64,000 bases of DNA from Thermogemmatispora carboxidivorans (GTDB lineage: Bacteria; Chloroflexota; Ktedonobacteria; Ktedonobacterales; Ktedonobacteraceae): positions 4,278,001 through 4,342,000 of the forward strand of contig NZ_JNIM01000001.1 in assembly GCF_000702505.1 (NCBI RefSeq), in the 5' to 3' direction. The first letter of the stretch is position 1. Every line of letters begins with the position of its first letter. A program made the position numbers and the translations under genes. Below, in pieces: positions 19,523 through 27,667 of this stretch. The notes beneath the pieces were generated by a model. That model did no database searches. It saw only the letters and a program-made list of their open reading frames with translations, and had not been told where the DNA came from.

Positions 19523-19775
19523 AAAATAAGCCTTCCTCTCTGAAAACGGGTCCCGACCTCGGGCACAAGGCTGATTGGCTGCTGCACAGCGCTGGGCTGG
19601 CGCGCTCTCTGGCTATCCTGCCGGCCCTGGTCGGGTCTGAGCGTTCCTCGCGCTGAACGCTGGCCGGTCCGTGTGGCGCGTGCACACGGCTGGCGCACTT
19701 AGAAGCATGCAAGGAGTAAGAGCAGGTCCAGGCTAGCCAGGCCGGCACGTGTCTCTGTGCCGCTGCTCTCTATCA

Positions 19776-19804
19776 AGAATAAATTATCGATAAACGAAAG
19801 TCAA
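19776..19804 (-). promoter_or_regulatory. Sigma-A-like promoter of the eleven-gene operon
   Basis: On the minus strand TTGACT (19804-19799), a 17-nt spacer and TATTCT (19781-19776) lie in an AT-rich patch. They give a 5' leader of about 247 nt before the 577-aa dikinase subunit gene. Confidence 0.65.
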
Positions 19805-19912
19805 GCGGGTGAGGGGGGAAGGTCGGCGCCCAAGAGGGAGAGCGGTGGGGAGCCAGCCAGACCGCCCGCCAGGTCTATAGGCGAGAGGCAGCCAGGGATG
19901 GCTTGGCGTTGC

Positions 19913-19942
19913 TTGACGGGAGACGCTCGGGGATGTTATGCT
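19913..19942 (+). promoter_or_regulatory. Promoter candidate of the coiled-coil gene
   Basis: TTGACG (19913-19918), an 18-nt spacer and TATGCT (19937-19942) sit about 84 nt upstream of the ATG at 20026. Confidence 0.5.
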
Positions 19943-20025
19943 CACAGTGGGCGGCCTCGCTTTGAGCAGCCCATCTAGTAGGAAGAGGCCTGTGCCTTCA
20001 GTAAGGATGATGAGGAGATTGTCGC

Positions 20026-20370
20026 ATGCTAAGTCGGGAGGAAGTTGAGCAACTGATCGATCAGAAGCTAGCACCACTACAAGAGGAGATCGCGATGCTC
20101 AAAGCTGAGCTGGGCAAAGTCGATCTCCTGGCCCTTGATCATCGTAATATGCGCCAGGCGCTGACGCGCATTGAGACCGCCCAGGAGAGTCTGAAGCTCG
20201 ATTTCGAGCGCCAGGAGAAGCGCCTGATCCGCTTTGAGGAACGGACGCTTCGCTTCCAGGAGGAAGCAATGCAGCGTTTTTCTGCGCTTCAAGCCGATAA
20301 TGCTACGCTCAAAGAGCAGATGGCGCTCGTAATTAGCATGCTGCGCCGCGTGCTTCCCTCAGATCAGTAG
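20026..20370 (+). CDS. Small coiled-coil protein of unknown function
   Basis: The 114-aa product is almost entirely charged helix with heptad-like leucines (LIDQKLAPLQEEIAMLKAEL and onward), no membrane segment and no Cys. A GAGGAG site precedes the ATG and a plausible promoter lies upstream. I recognise no family. A structural or oligomerisation role is all that can be suggested. It lies between the catabolic operon and the CRISPR array. Confidence 0.7.
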   Translation: MLSREEVEQLIDQKLAPLQEEIAMLKAELGKVDLLALDHRNMRQALTRIETAQESLKLDFERQEKRLIRFEERTLRFQEEAMQRFSALQADNATLKEQMALVISMLRRVLPSDQ

Positions 20371-20825
20371 GGTTGCTGATCCTTCTTCTCTCTCACACGG
20401 CGACAGGCGCCGGACGGCGCGGCGGCTCGTTCGCTAGTGTTGCTTCTGCGCTGGCCGTGTGAGCCTCGGAGAGCAGGGCAGGAGCGACCCATCTACCGTC
20501 TATGGCCTGGCCTACGCCGGCAGTCGTTGCGGTTTCCTCCCATTGCTGACCGCTGGCTTGCGCTCACTGAATTACTCGCCTCACTCACATGCTTCGCCCT
20601 CTTCAGCACAGGGCAGTGACCTGCCAGTACTGCAGGGTCGAGCCATCTTGGACCCACGAACTAAAAATATCCTTTGCTCTCCTAGAGAGAGAAATATTCC
20701 TCAAGTCATTGTTGCCGTTGGTGCTCGTCGCTTCGAGCATCTCGGCACCCGGGATCTCACGCAGCGATCCTCGAATGGCTTTTCATGCGTCTCCAGGGCC
20801 ATAGTGGCTGGCATCATTACCGCGC
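20371..20825. other. Intergenic stretch, no gene seen
   Basis: Open frames in this 455-bp stretch have atypical compositions and no recognisable motif, and one of them runs into the CRISPR leader and first repeat. I see nothing functional apart from the terminator and promoter listed next. Confidence 0.6.
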
Positions 20826-20853
20826 AAAAACGGTCACTGATGACCGCTTTTTT
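20826..20853. terminator. Intrinsic terminator upstream of CRISPR leader
   Basis: An A-run (20826-20830), perfect arms CGGTCA/TGACCG around a CTGA tetraloop (20831-20846), and six Ts (20848-20853). It has terminator form on either strand and would shield the array promoter from upstream transcription. Confidence 0.85.
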
Positions 20854-20870
20854 GGGATGCTCGAAAAAGC

Positions 20871-20899
20871 TTGACAGAGGCCGCTCCAGATGCTACATT
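20871..20899 (+). promoter_or_regulatory. CRISPR leader promoter
   Basis: A consensus TTGACA (20871-20876), a 17-nt spacer and TACATT (20894-20899) would start transcription a few bases before the first repeat at 20912. Confidence 0.8.
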
Positions 20900-20911
20900 A
20901 GAGAGGGTGCT

Positions 20912-21392
20912 GTCAGAAAGACCCTTTAGCCCGTTTAGGGATTAGAACTGGTAATTTCCTCTGCTCCCTGGTCCAGAAATCTTCCCAGTCAGAAAGACCC
21001 TTTAGCCCGTTTAGGGATTAGAACCGGCACAAGGAGATCGTCCCGATGCGACAGCGCTTGGTCAGAAAGACCCTTTAGCCCGTTTAGGGATTAGAACATC
21101 AGCCGCTGGGGTATACCGATGCACAATAGCTGGCGTCAGAAAGCCCCTTTAGCCCGTTTAGGGATTAGAACGATCGTTAACACGGTACCGATCGCTAAGC
21201 CCTGGCTATTGTCAGAAAGCCCCTTTAGCCCGTTTAGGGATTAGAACCCATCAACTCACGCAGATCCTCAGCCAGAGCACAGCGTCAGAAAGCTCCTTTA
21301 GCCCGGTTTGGGATTAGAATGAGCAGCGCGAGGTCAAAGCGCTGGTTATCAGTGCGTCAGCAAGCCGCTTTAGCCCGGTTTGGGACTGGAAC
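20912..21392 (+). CRISPR. CRISPR array, 7 repeats of 37 bp, 6 spacers of 35-39 bp
   Basis: Repeats begin at 20912, 20988, 21061, 21135, 21211, 21284 and 21356. The consensus starts GTCAGAAAGACCC and ends GGGATTAGAAC. Spacers are 39, 36, 37, 39, 36 and 35 nt and unrelated to each other. The first three repeats are identical. From the fourth on, substitutions accumulate (A to C at base 10, then GGTTTG for CGTTTAG, then a divergent last copy), which marks the left end as the leader end. The 3' ATTAGAAC resembles the 8-nt crRNA handle of type I/III systems. No cas gene occurs in this window. Confidence 0.95.
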
Positions 21393-21407
21393 ATCAAGGA
21401 GACTAGA

Positions 21408-21483
21408 GGGCCTGCCTGGAAGCTGAGATCAAGCTTCAGCCTCTTGCTTCCCCTCCCTTTGGCCTGGCATCCCAGGCAGGCCC
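21408..21483. other. Large inverted repeat between CRISPR array and XRE gene
   Basis: Arms GGGCCTGCCTGG (21408-21419) and CCAGGCAGGCCC (21472-21483) are a perfect 12-bp inverted repeat. It could serve as a terminator for the array and for the convergent XRE gene, although it lacks a T-run. Confidence 0.5.
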
Positions 21484-21523
21484 CATCTTCATTACAGAAG
21501 CTGCTTGCCTCGCCCGGCCTGGT

Positions 21524-22819
21524 CTAGAGAGTGCGCCCGCGCCCGCGTCCCGGCTGGTTCAGCAACAACCGCAGGCGCGCCACCTCCGGCGCACTGCCAA
21601 ACGGCGAAGCCGCCAGCTGCTCCACGAGCCGGCGCGCCCGGTCCAGATTCACCTGACTACGGATCGCGTGCGCCACAGGTACCGCCTCCAGGCCCAGCGC
21701 CGCCGCCTGCTCATACTCGCCCAGCCGCGCATAGGCCTCCGCCGCCAACAGCTCTGCATAGACATTGGCGCGCGTCATACCGCTCAACTGGCGCGTTGGC
21801 AGACTATCCAACGCCTCCCGAGGCCAGTTGAGCGCCAACAGCACCGCGGCCCGATCAATCTGAAAACGCTCCCTACTCAAAGGCAGATGATAGTGATGAT
21901 CTCCTCCCGAGCCAGCCAGGGCCTCGCCCAGCCAGGCAGCCGCCTCATCCAATAGCACCAGTACCCTGCCTGGCCGGCGTTGCGCCTCCTCTGTCCGCGC
22001 CTGAGCCAGAGCGCCGCGCAGCAAGAGCGCGACCCGCAAATCCGCCGGCAGGTTCGGCAACAGCCGGCGGACCCGCAGCTCATCCTGTAACGCCCGCTCA
22101 ATCTGACCAAACTCGATCAGGGCCGTCATCCGCCGGTAGAGCGCAAAGGCCAGCAATGTCTCCTGCTGCAGCGAATTGGCCCAACCAACAGCCTTGTTGA
22201 GATGCTCCAGCGCTCGCTGCGGCTGCTGCTCATCGCGCAGTACCGAACCCGCCAGTGTGTGATAACCCACCAGCAAGCGTTTGAGGTGTGGCTGATCTCC
22301 TCTGGCAAACGGCAACGCCTCATACAGCCCGCCCAGGGTGGTCTCAACCACTGGCAGCTCCGGGCCAGCGGTACTGAGGTCCCCTTTGCGATTCAAGGCG
22401 GACAAACGTCGTGCCACCTGCTCCATATCAATGGCTGGACGGCTGATCACCGCAGGAGCTTGCAGCGTTGCAGTCTGCTGCCTCACACCCGGCAGCTCCG
22501 CCAGGCCCAACAGGACAGGAGGAATGGCCAGGATCTCTGCAAGAAATCGTCGTCGAGAGAAACTGTCAAAGCCTTCGTCGTGATGCTCCATGAGGTTCAC
22601 ATACCTTTCAGTGACGCCCAGCGCCCGCGCCAGGTCGGCTTGGGTCCAGCGCTTGCCATCAGGACGCCGCTTCAGACGCCGATAGTGACGGACCACCTGC
22701 CCCGGGCGAGGAAGGTGATCAGGCCCCGCCTCAAAAGGCGGATAGCCAAGCTGTACCCACCAGGGACAACCGCCAGCGCGATCAGGACAGCTCCCCAGCG
22801 ATTCAGACGTAGCAGCCAT
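21524..22819 (-). CDS. XRE-family regulator with helical-repeat sensor domain
   Basis: The 431-aa protein has an N-terminal segment (WWVQLGYPPFEAGPDHLPRPG), an HTH around residues 55-85 (WTQADLARALGVTERYVNLM), the RRRFLAEILAIPPVLLGL linker shared with its neighbours, and about 300 residues of TPR-like helices (ALEHLNKAVGWANSL, YAELLAAEAYARLGEYEQAAAL). I start at 22819 with AGGAGCG upstream; an earlier in-frame start is possible. It belongs to a local family (25889, 29851 and relics). HTH plus TPR recalls peptide-sensing RRNPP regulators, but no ligand is known. Confidence 0.85.
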   Translation of the reverse strand: MAATSESLGSCPDRAGGCPWWVQLGYPPFEAGPDHLPRPGQVVRHYRRLKRRPDGKRWTQADLARALGVTERYVNLMEHHDEGFDSFSRRRFLAEILAIPPVLLGLAELPGVRQQTATLQAPAVISRPAIDMEQVARRLSALNRKGDLSTAGPELPVVETTLGGLYEALPFARGDQPHLKRLLVGYHTLAGSVLRDEQQPQRALEHLNKAVGWANSLQQETLLAFALYRRMTALIEFGQIERALQDELRVRRLLPNLPADLRVALLLRGALAQARTEEAQRRPGRVLVLLDEAAAWLGEALAGSGGDHHYHLPLSRERFQIDRAAVLLALNWPREALDSLPTRQLSGMTRANVYAELLAAEAYARLGEYEQAAALGLEAVPVAHAIRSQVNLDRARRLVEQLAASPFGSAPEVARLRLLLNQPGRGRGRTL

Positions 22820-23087
22820 TGCTATCAGGCGCTCCTTTCCCTCTGCGGAAAACAGGGAAGCCACGTAAACGCTAGAGCCAGTATACGGAGGGAAGGAGAG
22901 CAACGCAAGAGCTTCCGAAGGAAAAGCAGAACCAGGAGTTCATCATCTCTTGATAGCGAGACTAGACCAGTGAAAAAGGCGAGCGATTGCTTTGACAATC
23001 GATGGCAAGGATCGATTCCCACTCTCGGGAACCATTGGGGGAAGCGCACTGAGGTCGTGGTAGGTGGCAGTCTCGTCAGCTCTGTCC

Positions 23088-23396
23088 TCATGCCCACGCC
23101 TGGCCTGCCTGGAGCCAGATATCCTCTTGCTCCCTTTGCTCCCGCTTCTCTCGCCAGGCCGGCCACCGACGGCAAAGGCTCTGCATGCTTACAGCGCGCG
23201 CCCGCGCCAGATCGGCCTGGGTCCAGTGCCTGCCGTCAGGGCGCCGCTTCAGACGCCGGTAGTAGCGGATCACCTGGCCCGGGCGAGGCCAGCCGTCAGG
23301 TCCTTTCTCGAAAGAAGGATAGCCAAGCTCTACCCACCAGGAGAGAGCCGAGGCATCAGCCGGATCGGGAGACTGCCGCTCCGCAGACGGCGACAT
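23088..23396 (-). pseudogene. Truncated paralogue of the 21524-22819 XRE regulator
   Basis: The frame opens at an ATG with GGAGAG in good position and reads WWVELGYPSFEKGPDGWPRPG then RYYRRLKRRPDGRHWTQADLARA, matching the N-terminus of the neighbouring regulator closely. Similarity then stops inside the first HTH helix, and the frame ends after about 35 unrelated residues. The sensor domain is absent. I read it as a gene remnant after duplication and deletion. Expression as a short DNA-binding-deficient peptide cannot be excluded. Confidence 0.75.
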
Positions 23397-23530
23397 TCTG
23401 TTCTCTCCTTCCATTCCCAGAAACACCATGTTCTTCCAGAGAGGGAGCTATCTTCAGTATAGAGAATATCCGGCGCATAGGCAATGACCAGGCAAGTCTG
23501 ACCAGAAGTGCAACTTCAACCTCGGACTAA

Positions 23531-23680
23531 CTATCGGAAAGAGGACAAGCGATACCCCTTGTGGTTGGTCACATGGTGGTCCTGCCCGACTACCACCTCG
23601 CTGATGCCGGCGATCTTCTGCCGCACCTCCTGCTCACTCGTCTCCGGCTTCGGCCTGAGCAATACCACGTACAGTATCAT
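23531..23680 (-). CDS. Possible 49-aa protein or remnant
   Basis: A minus-strand ATG at 23680 opens a 49-codon frame with a natural-looking composition (YVVLLRPKPETSEQEVRQKI, then GISEVVVGQDHHVTNHKGYR), alternating strand-helix-strand. There is no convincing ribosome site, only AGAGGCG too far upstream. I recognise no family. It may be a small gene or part of a decayed one. Confidence 0.35.
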   Translation of the reverse strand: MILYVVLLRPKPETSEQEVRQKIAGISEVVVGQDHHVTNHKGYRLSSFR

Positions 23681-23861
23681 AGGCTGTCTGATCGCCTCTT
23701 AAGAGCCTGGTCATTGGAAGCGCTGGGGAGCACAACAGTGCAGGGAGCCTGGCATCTGGCCGGTCATAATGAAGGCATTCATCGCCTGGGCTGTCAACGC
23801 GCTCCAGAGCAGCCCAAAGCTGCCATGCCCGCATCTGAGCTTTGGCAATTGCTCCCTATCT

Positions 23862-25034
23862 TTATGCAAGCATAGCTTGCCGCTCCTCACTTAATTCCCT
23901 GACAGCTTGTACAGAGTCGTATTTTTTCTTCAGAGCAGCCAGAACGCTATCCGCCTGCTCTAGGGCAGGCGGACTGCCCATTGCTTTGACCTGTCGATAC
24001 AGCTCCCGCAGCTCTTTCGCGCATGCTTCCACCTCGCCCAGCAGCAAATAGGCCCGCGCCCAATCCAGCGGCATCCAGGCAGCCACGCGCGTGCCCTGCT
24101 CTCGCTCAAGTACCCGCTTTATCTCCTCACGCAAGGCCAGCGTCTGGCGAGGCTGCCCGAGCAGTAGATAGCCCGCGCTGCGCTCAGCCAGAATGTTACC
24201 TAGCGTGTAGTAGACCTGGTCAGGGTCCTCGATAAAATCCTTCGCCAGGACGTGACTTAAACGCAGAGCCGTGTCGTTCGCTCTCAGAAAACGCCGCTCT
24301 TCTCCCGCACGGGCATAGGCTCGACTCAAGTAGGAATGAACAAGCACGCTCCAGGCCTTCGAAGCCTCTAGAGCACAATCACAGGCCTCTTCCAGATACT
24401 GGATGCCATGCTGTGTCTCGCCTCGACGATCGTACTCGACGCCCAGATTCATGAGAGCATGGGCCAGTACCGCCGGATCATTGAGCTGCCGGGCGAACTG
24501 CTCCATCTGTTGGTAGTAAGCAAGCGCTTGCTGATAGTGTCCGGCATCAACAGCCAGTACCCCCCGAATACAGTGATAGTCAGCCAGGAGGTGCCCGAAA
24601 CGAGCTTGATCCCGCTGCAGTAATGGGGATATTTCTTGCTGGAGTGCATCGAGCCACGATCCCAGGCGGGCCAGCACCTGACGAGCCTCCCTTAAAAGGG
24701 CCGCTTTGCGCAGTTGCCAGATCTGCCGTACCGTCAGCTCCATCAGATCGAAACAGCGAGTGAACGGGGATGCGCCGCTCAGGGCACCGCTGAGCGGATC
24801 ATACTCACTCAGTCCCACACGCCACAGCGGAATATTGAGTAAACCACAGACCTTGCGCAGCGTCGCCTGATCTTCAATGCGCTTGCGCCCACGTTCAATA
24901 TCCTGAATGTACTTCCAGCTCACTCCTTCGCCGCCCCCAAATCGGGCATGTCGTGGCCAGTGAGCGGCAAGCTCAGCCTGGGTCATGCCTGCACGCTCAC
25001 GATATTCGCGAATGAGGCGTCCAATTTGATCCAT
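23862..25034 (-). CDS. XRE-family regulator with TPR-like C-terminus
   Basis: The 390-aa protein has an HTH at residues 1-60 (IGRLIREYRERAGMTQAELA, then SWKYIQDIERGRKRI) and a long helical region with TPR-like repeats (HYQQALAYYQQMEQFARQL, AVLAHALMNLGVEYDRRGET, YTLGNILAERSAGYLLLGQ). It is more distant from the other three regulators here and lacks the RRxFLAxxLxIPPVLLGL linker. A weak AAGGGTG precedes the ATG. Its architecture matches sensor-regulators of the RRNPP type or of actinomycete/chloroflexi XRE-TPR proteins. The target is unknown. Confidence 0.87.
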   Translation of the reverse strand: MDQIGRLIREYRERAGMTQAELAAHWPRHARFGGGEGVSWKYIQDIERGRKRIEDQATLRKVCGLLNIPLWRVGLSEYDPLSGALSGASPFTRCFDLMELTVRQIWQLRKAALLREARQVLARLGSWLDALQQEISPLLQRDQARFGHLLADYHCIRGVLAVDAGHYQQALAYYQQMEQFARQLNDPAVLAHALMNLGVEYDRRGETQHGIQYLEEACDCALEASKAWSVLVHSYLSRAYARAGEERRFLRANDTALRLSHVLAKDFIEDPDQVYYTLGNILAERSAGYLLLGQPRQTLALREEIKRVLEREQGTRVAAWMPLDWARAYLLLGEVEACAKELRELYRQVKAMGSPPALEQADSVLAALKKKYDSVQAVRELSEERQAMLA

Positions 25035-25201
25035 CTCACCCTTCTTTCACCACATTGCACCGCCCTCAAAGGAGGTGCACAGGATGGCTCTTTCAGCCCG
25101 CGCCACCCCCACCGAGGTTGGTGTAAAACAAGATCTTCATACGCTATCCTTGTCTGTAGATCACAAGTAATGCTCCCTTTACATTCTACCATAGAACCTT
25201 A

Positions 25202-25468
25202 TCAAAGAAGAGTCAGGTACACAAGAGTAAGAGCCTCATGCAAGAGAGGAGCTGTAGTACATGGAATAGAACATGTCAGCGGAAGGAGGGCTTTTAGCAC
25301 GTTGGCTTTCTTCACCCATCCTGCTGCCCGCGCCAGGTCGGCCTGGGCCCAGCACCTGCCATCAGGGCGCCGCTTCAGACGCCGGTAGTAGCGGATCACC
25401 TGGCTCGGGCGAGACCACTCAGCAGCAGCCGCCACCGCAGGAGACTGCTGCCTGGAAGGCAGATGCAT
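25202..25468 (-). pseudogene. Relic of an XRE regulator N-terminus
   Basis: Within this frame RPSQVIRYYRRLKRRPDGRC and WAQADLARAAG match the HTH entry of the 21524 and 23088 regulators; the rest is unrelated. The ~75-bp homologous DNA (about 25326-25411) is closer to the 23088 relic than to the intact gene. It is a third copy of the same fragment, evidently a decayed duplicate. Confidence 0.7.
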
Positions 25469-25729
25469 CCAGAAATGGAATTTCAGCTTCGGCCCAGCTA
25501 CATAGCACAGGTCAGGAGCGGCCTCTTAGGATAGAAGCAGACCAATAAACAAGAGAAGACTGTGCCCGCCCTGGCCCCTGAATGCTTCAGTTCTACATCC
25601 TAAGTAAGCAAATAAGCTCTTATTGGAGAGAAGAGAGAGGAAGGAGATCAGATGTTTGTCCGTCTCCCTCGTTGGACCCCAGATCCTTGCAGGCCAGCCT
25701 CTTCCTGGGGACCTCCTCGCCCGCTGCTT

Positions 25730-25888
25730 CTACCAGGGAGCAAAGAGATCCTCCAGCGCCCCAATCTGCCGCTCATGCGGCCAGCGCTCCCGCAGACGCT
25801 CATAGACCTCTGCCAGCTTGTTGAAGTAGAGCCGCGACCCCAGCCGGCGCGCCAACTGCACCGCCTCAGCCACCACGCTGCCGCCAGT
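25730..25888 (-). pseudogene. In-frame C-terminal relic of an XRE/TPR paralogue
   Basis: Directly after the stop of the 25889-27151 gene, in the same frame, about 52 codons read as good protein: AEAVQLARRLGSRLYFNKLA, then EVYERLRERWPHERQIGALE, ending in a stop. This resembles the end of other members of the family (compare LYERLQERDSNN in the 29851 gene). It looks like the tail of a second paralogue left by recombination or an internal deletion, separated from the intact gene by one TAG. Confidence 0.7.
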
Positions 25889-27151
25889 CTACTCGTAACA
25901 GCCCAGCGCTATCCCCAGGCGCTCAACCGGCGGCAGCCTTGGACCCGCTACCTGCCTGAGCCTCCCATACAACCGCTTCAGCTCCCCTTCATATTTGCGC
26001 GACCCCATTTGTCGCGCCGCCTCCAGCGCTTGCAGAGCCGCCCGCGCACTCCCCTCTACCTCCCCAGCCGCCAGCTCCAGCTCCGCCTCCGTCAGGGCAA
26101 AGTGCACCTGCCACACCCGCAGCTCTGGCGTGAACTGCTTCCAGGCCGCCAGCAGCTCCTGCCTTGCCTCCCTCAGCAACTCCGGGCGTTGGCGCTGCCG
26201 AGCGAGCAGCAGCAGCAACTTGGCCCGATCATGATGCACTCCCGCCAGGTTGAGCTTGAGAAACGAGCCATCCGGCTCGATCCGCCGCTTGTACACCAGC
26301 GTGAGCGCCTGCTCCTGCCAACGACGTACCTGCCGCTCATCTTGCTCATCAGCAACCCCTGCCGCCGCCACTGTTGCAGCAGCCATCAGCAAGAGGTTGC
26401 CTTGCAAGGGCGGCTGAGCTTGGTCGAGGTGCTGCAAGGATGCCAGCGCCAACTGTCTGGCCAGACCATGACGGCCTTGCTCATGCTGCACATCAGCACG
26501 CATCGACAATGCATGAGCTTGCAGGGCTGGGAGATCCAGCATTTGCGCCAGGCGCAGCGCCTGAGCATTGTAGCGCAGTGCCCCCTGCCGATGACTCCCC
26601 TCCTGCCCTCGATGCCGCTCGATCTGCACCGCCAACAGATAGTATCGCCCCAACAACTCACGCCACGCCTCCTGCTCCGGTCCCACCGGCACCCTCTCCA
26701 CTATCCCCTCCAACTTCCTCAGCCGCCTCTCCATCCGATCCGCCACCACCAACAATCTCCCCTCATAGAACAGCTCCCACCCCAGGGCCAGCGTGTCCTC
26801 ATAGTGATAGTAGCTATCTGCCTCCATCCTCTCTGCTGCACTCAGCAGCCCCTCTTCATATCCCTGCGGCTCCTGCTCCCCGTAAACCTGGTACCACGTC
26901 AGTCCCAGCAACACTGGGGGAATCCTGAGCACCTTCGCCAGAAAAATGCGTCGTCCTGTGTCGCTGATCACGTCGCTCATCTCCCATTCGCGCACCGTGC
27001 GCCAACTGACACCGATGGCCTCCGCAAAAGCCTGCTGCGTCCAGTACCTCCGTCTCCGATAATCTGCCAGCACCTCGCCCATATGTGGCGAGTTGTAGGG
27101 ACCAGGCGTATACCGCCCGTAGCGGTACCACCACAGCTCTCCGTCCTGCAT
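25889..27151 (-). CDS. XRE-family regulator with helical-repeat sensor domain
   Basis: The 420-aa protein starts MQDGELWWYRYGRYTPG at 27151 with AAAGGA upstream. The HTH is WTQQAFAEAIGVSWRTVREW, followed by GRRIFLAKVLRIPPVLLGL and about 320 residues of helices (YYHYEDTLALGWELF, GSFLKLNLAGVHHDRAKLLL, VWQVHFALTEAELELAAGEV). It is a close paralogue of the 29851 gene, with the same motif order and length. A TTGCTG-N18-TACAAT promoter lies upstream. A long plus-strand frame across it is an antisense shadow. Ligand and targets are unknown. Confidence 0.87.
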   Translation of the reverse strand: MQDGELWWYRYGRYTPGPYNSPHMGEVLADYRRRRYWTQQAFAEAIGVSWRTVREWEMSDVISDTGRRIFLAKVLRIPPVLLGLTWYQVYGEQEPQGYEEGLLSAAERMEADSYYHYEDTLALGWELFYEGRLLVVADRMERRLRKLEGIVERVPVGPEQEAWRELLGRYYLLAVQIERHRGQEGSHRQGALRYNAQALRLAQMLDLPALQAHALSMRADVQHEQGRHGLARQLALASLQHLDQAQPPLQGNLLLMAAATVAAAGVADEQDERQVRRWQEQALTLVYKRRIEPDGSFLKLNLAGVHHDRAKLLLLLARQRQRPELLREARQELLAAWKQFTPELRVWQVHFALTEAELELAAGEVEGSARAALQALEAARQMGSRKYEGELKRLYGRLRQVAGPRLPPVERLGIALGCYE

Positions 27152-27188
27152 ATCACAACCATCCTTTCCCCACCCTGCAGGCAGCCTC

Positions 27189-27218
27189 ATTGTAGCATCG
27201 GCTTTTCCACTGCAGCAA
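27189..27218 (-). promoter_or_regulatory. Promoter candidate of the 25889-27151 regulator
   Basis: Minus strand TTGCTG (27218-27213), an 18-nt spacer and TACAAT (27194-27189), about 40 nt upstream of the start codon. The remaining ~250 bp up to the divergent gene at 27470 is AT-rich, with an AAGCTT direct repeat and no gene. Confidence 0.5.
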
Positions 27219-27469
27219 GCGCAGCCTGGGACACCCTTTGTCCGTTCCTGACACTGCCGGCAGGGGAGCATTGTTTCCTACCTTACAAAGACGTATCCTC
27301 CTCCAGAAGGTGACAAACCATATGATACGCAATCGATCTAGTAGAGTGCAAGCAAGGAGCCTCTGCAGCAAGAACCAATGAAGCTTCAAAGCTTGCAGCT
27401 TTTTCTATAAGGACCACAGAAACAACCTGTATTTCCGCCGATCGGATAAGAAAGGAGGAAAAAGAGACA

Positions 27470-27667
27470 ATGGCCACCGCACCCCAACCTGTTTCCTACC
27501 GAGCGCCCGGGCAGCTCGTGCGTCCTTGCGCGCGCTGTCGCCTGCGTGATCTCTGCCTCACCGCGCCGCAGCCCATTGTCCTGCCGCGCCTATCGCGCTT
27601 GCAGTGGGCTGCCCAGTTACGTCGCCTGCTCTCCCACCAGACCACAGAAGAGGAGGAGCGCGCATGA
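27470..27667 (+). CDS. Small protein with FNR-like CxxC-x5-C motif
   Basis: This 65-aa protein has an AAAGGAGG ribosome site and overlaps the following methyltransferase gene by 4 bp (ATGA). Its centre reads CARCRLRDLCLTAPQPIVLP: Cys-x2-Cys-x5-Cys-Leu, the spacing of the N-terminal [4Fe-4S] ligands of FNR-type regulators. A short amphipathic helix follows. No DNA-binding or cyclic-nucleotide domain is present, and the fourth FNR Cys is absent. A metal- or cluster-binding accessory protein for the operon is possible; this is inference. Confidence 0.65.
   Translation: MATAPQPVSYRAPGQLVRPCARCRLRDLCLTAPQPIVLPRLSRLQWAAQLRRLLSHQTTEEEERA

Noticed and set aside
20459-20929. 156-codon open frame upstream of and into the CRISPR array
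   Set aside because: It spans a terminator, the leader promoter and the first repeat; the translation resembles no protein family.
25652-27313. 553-codon plus-strand open frame
   Set aside because: Antisense to the 25889-27151 XRE regulator; Pro/Leu/Gln/Ser-rich translation without any family motif.
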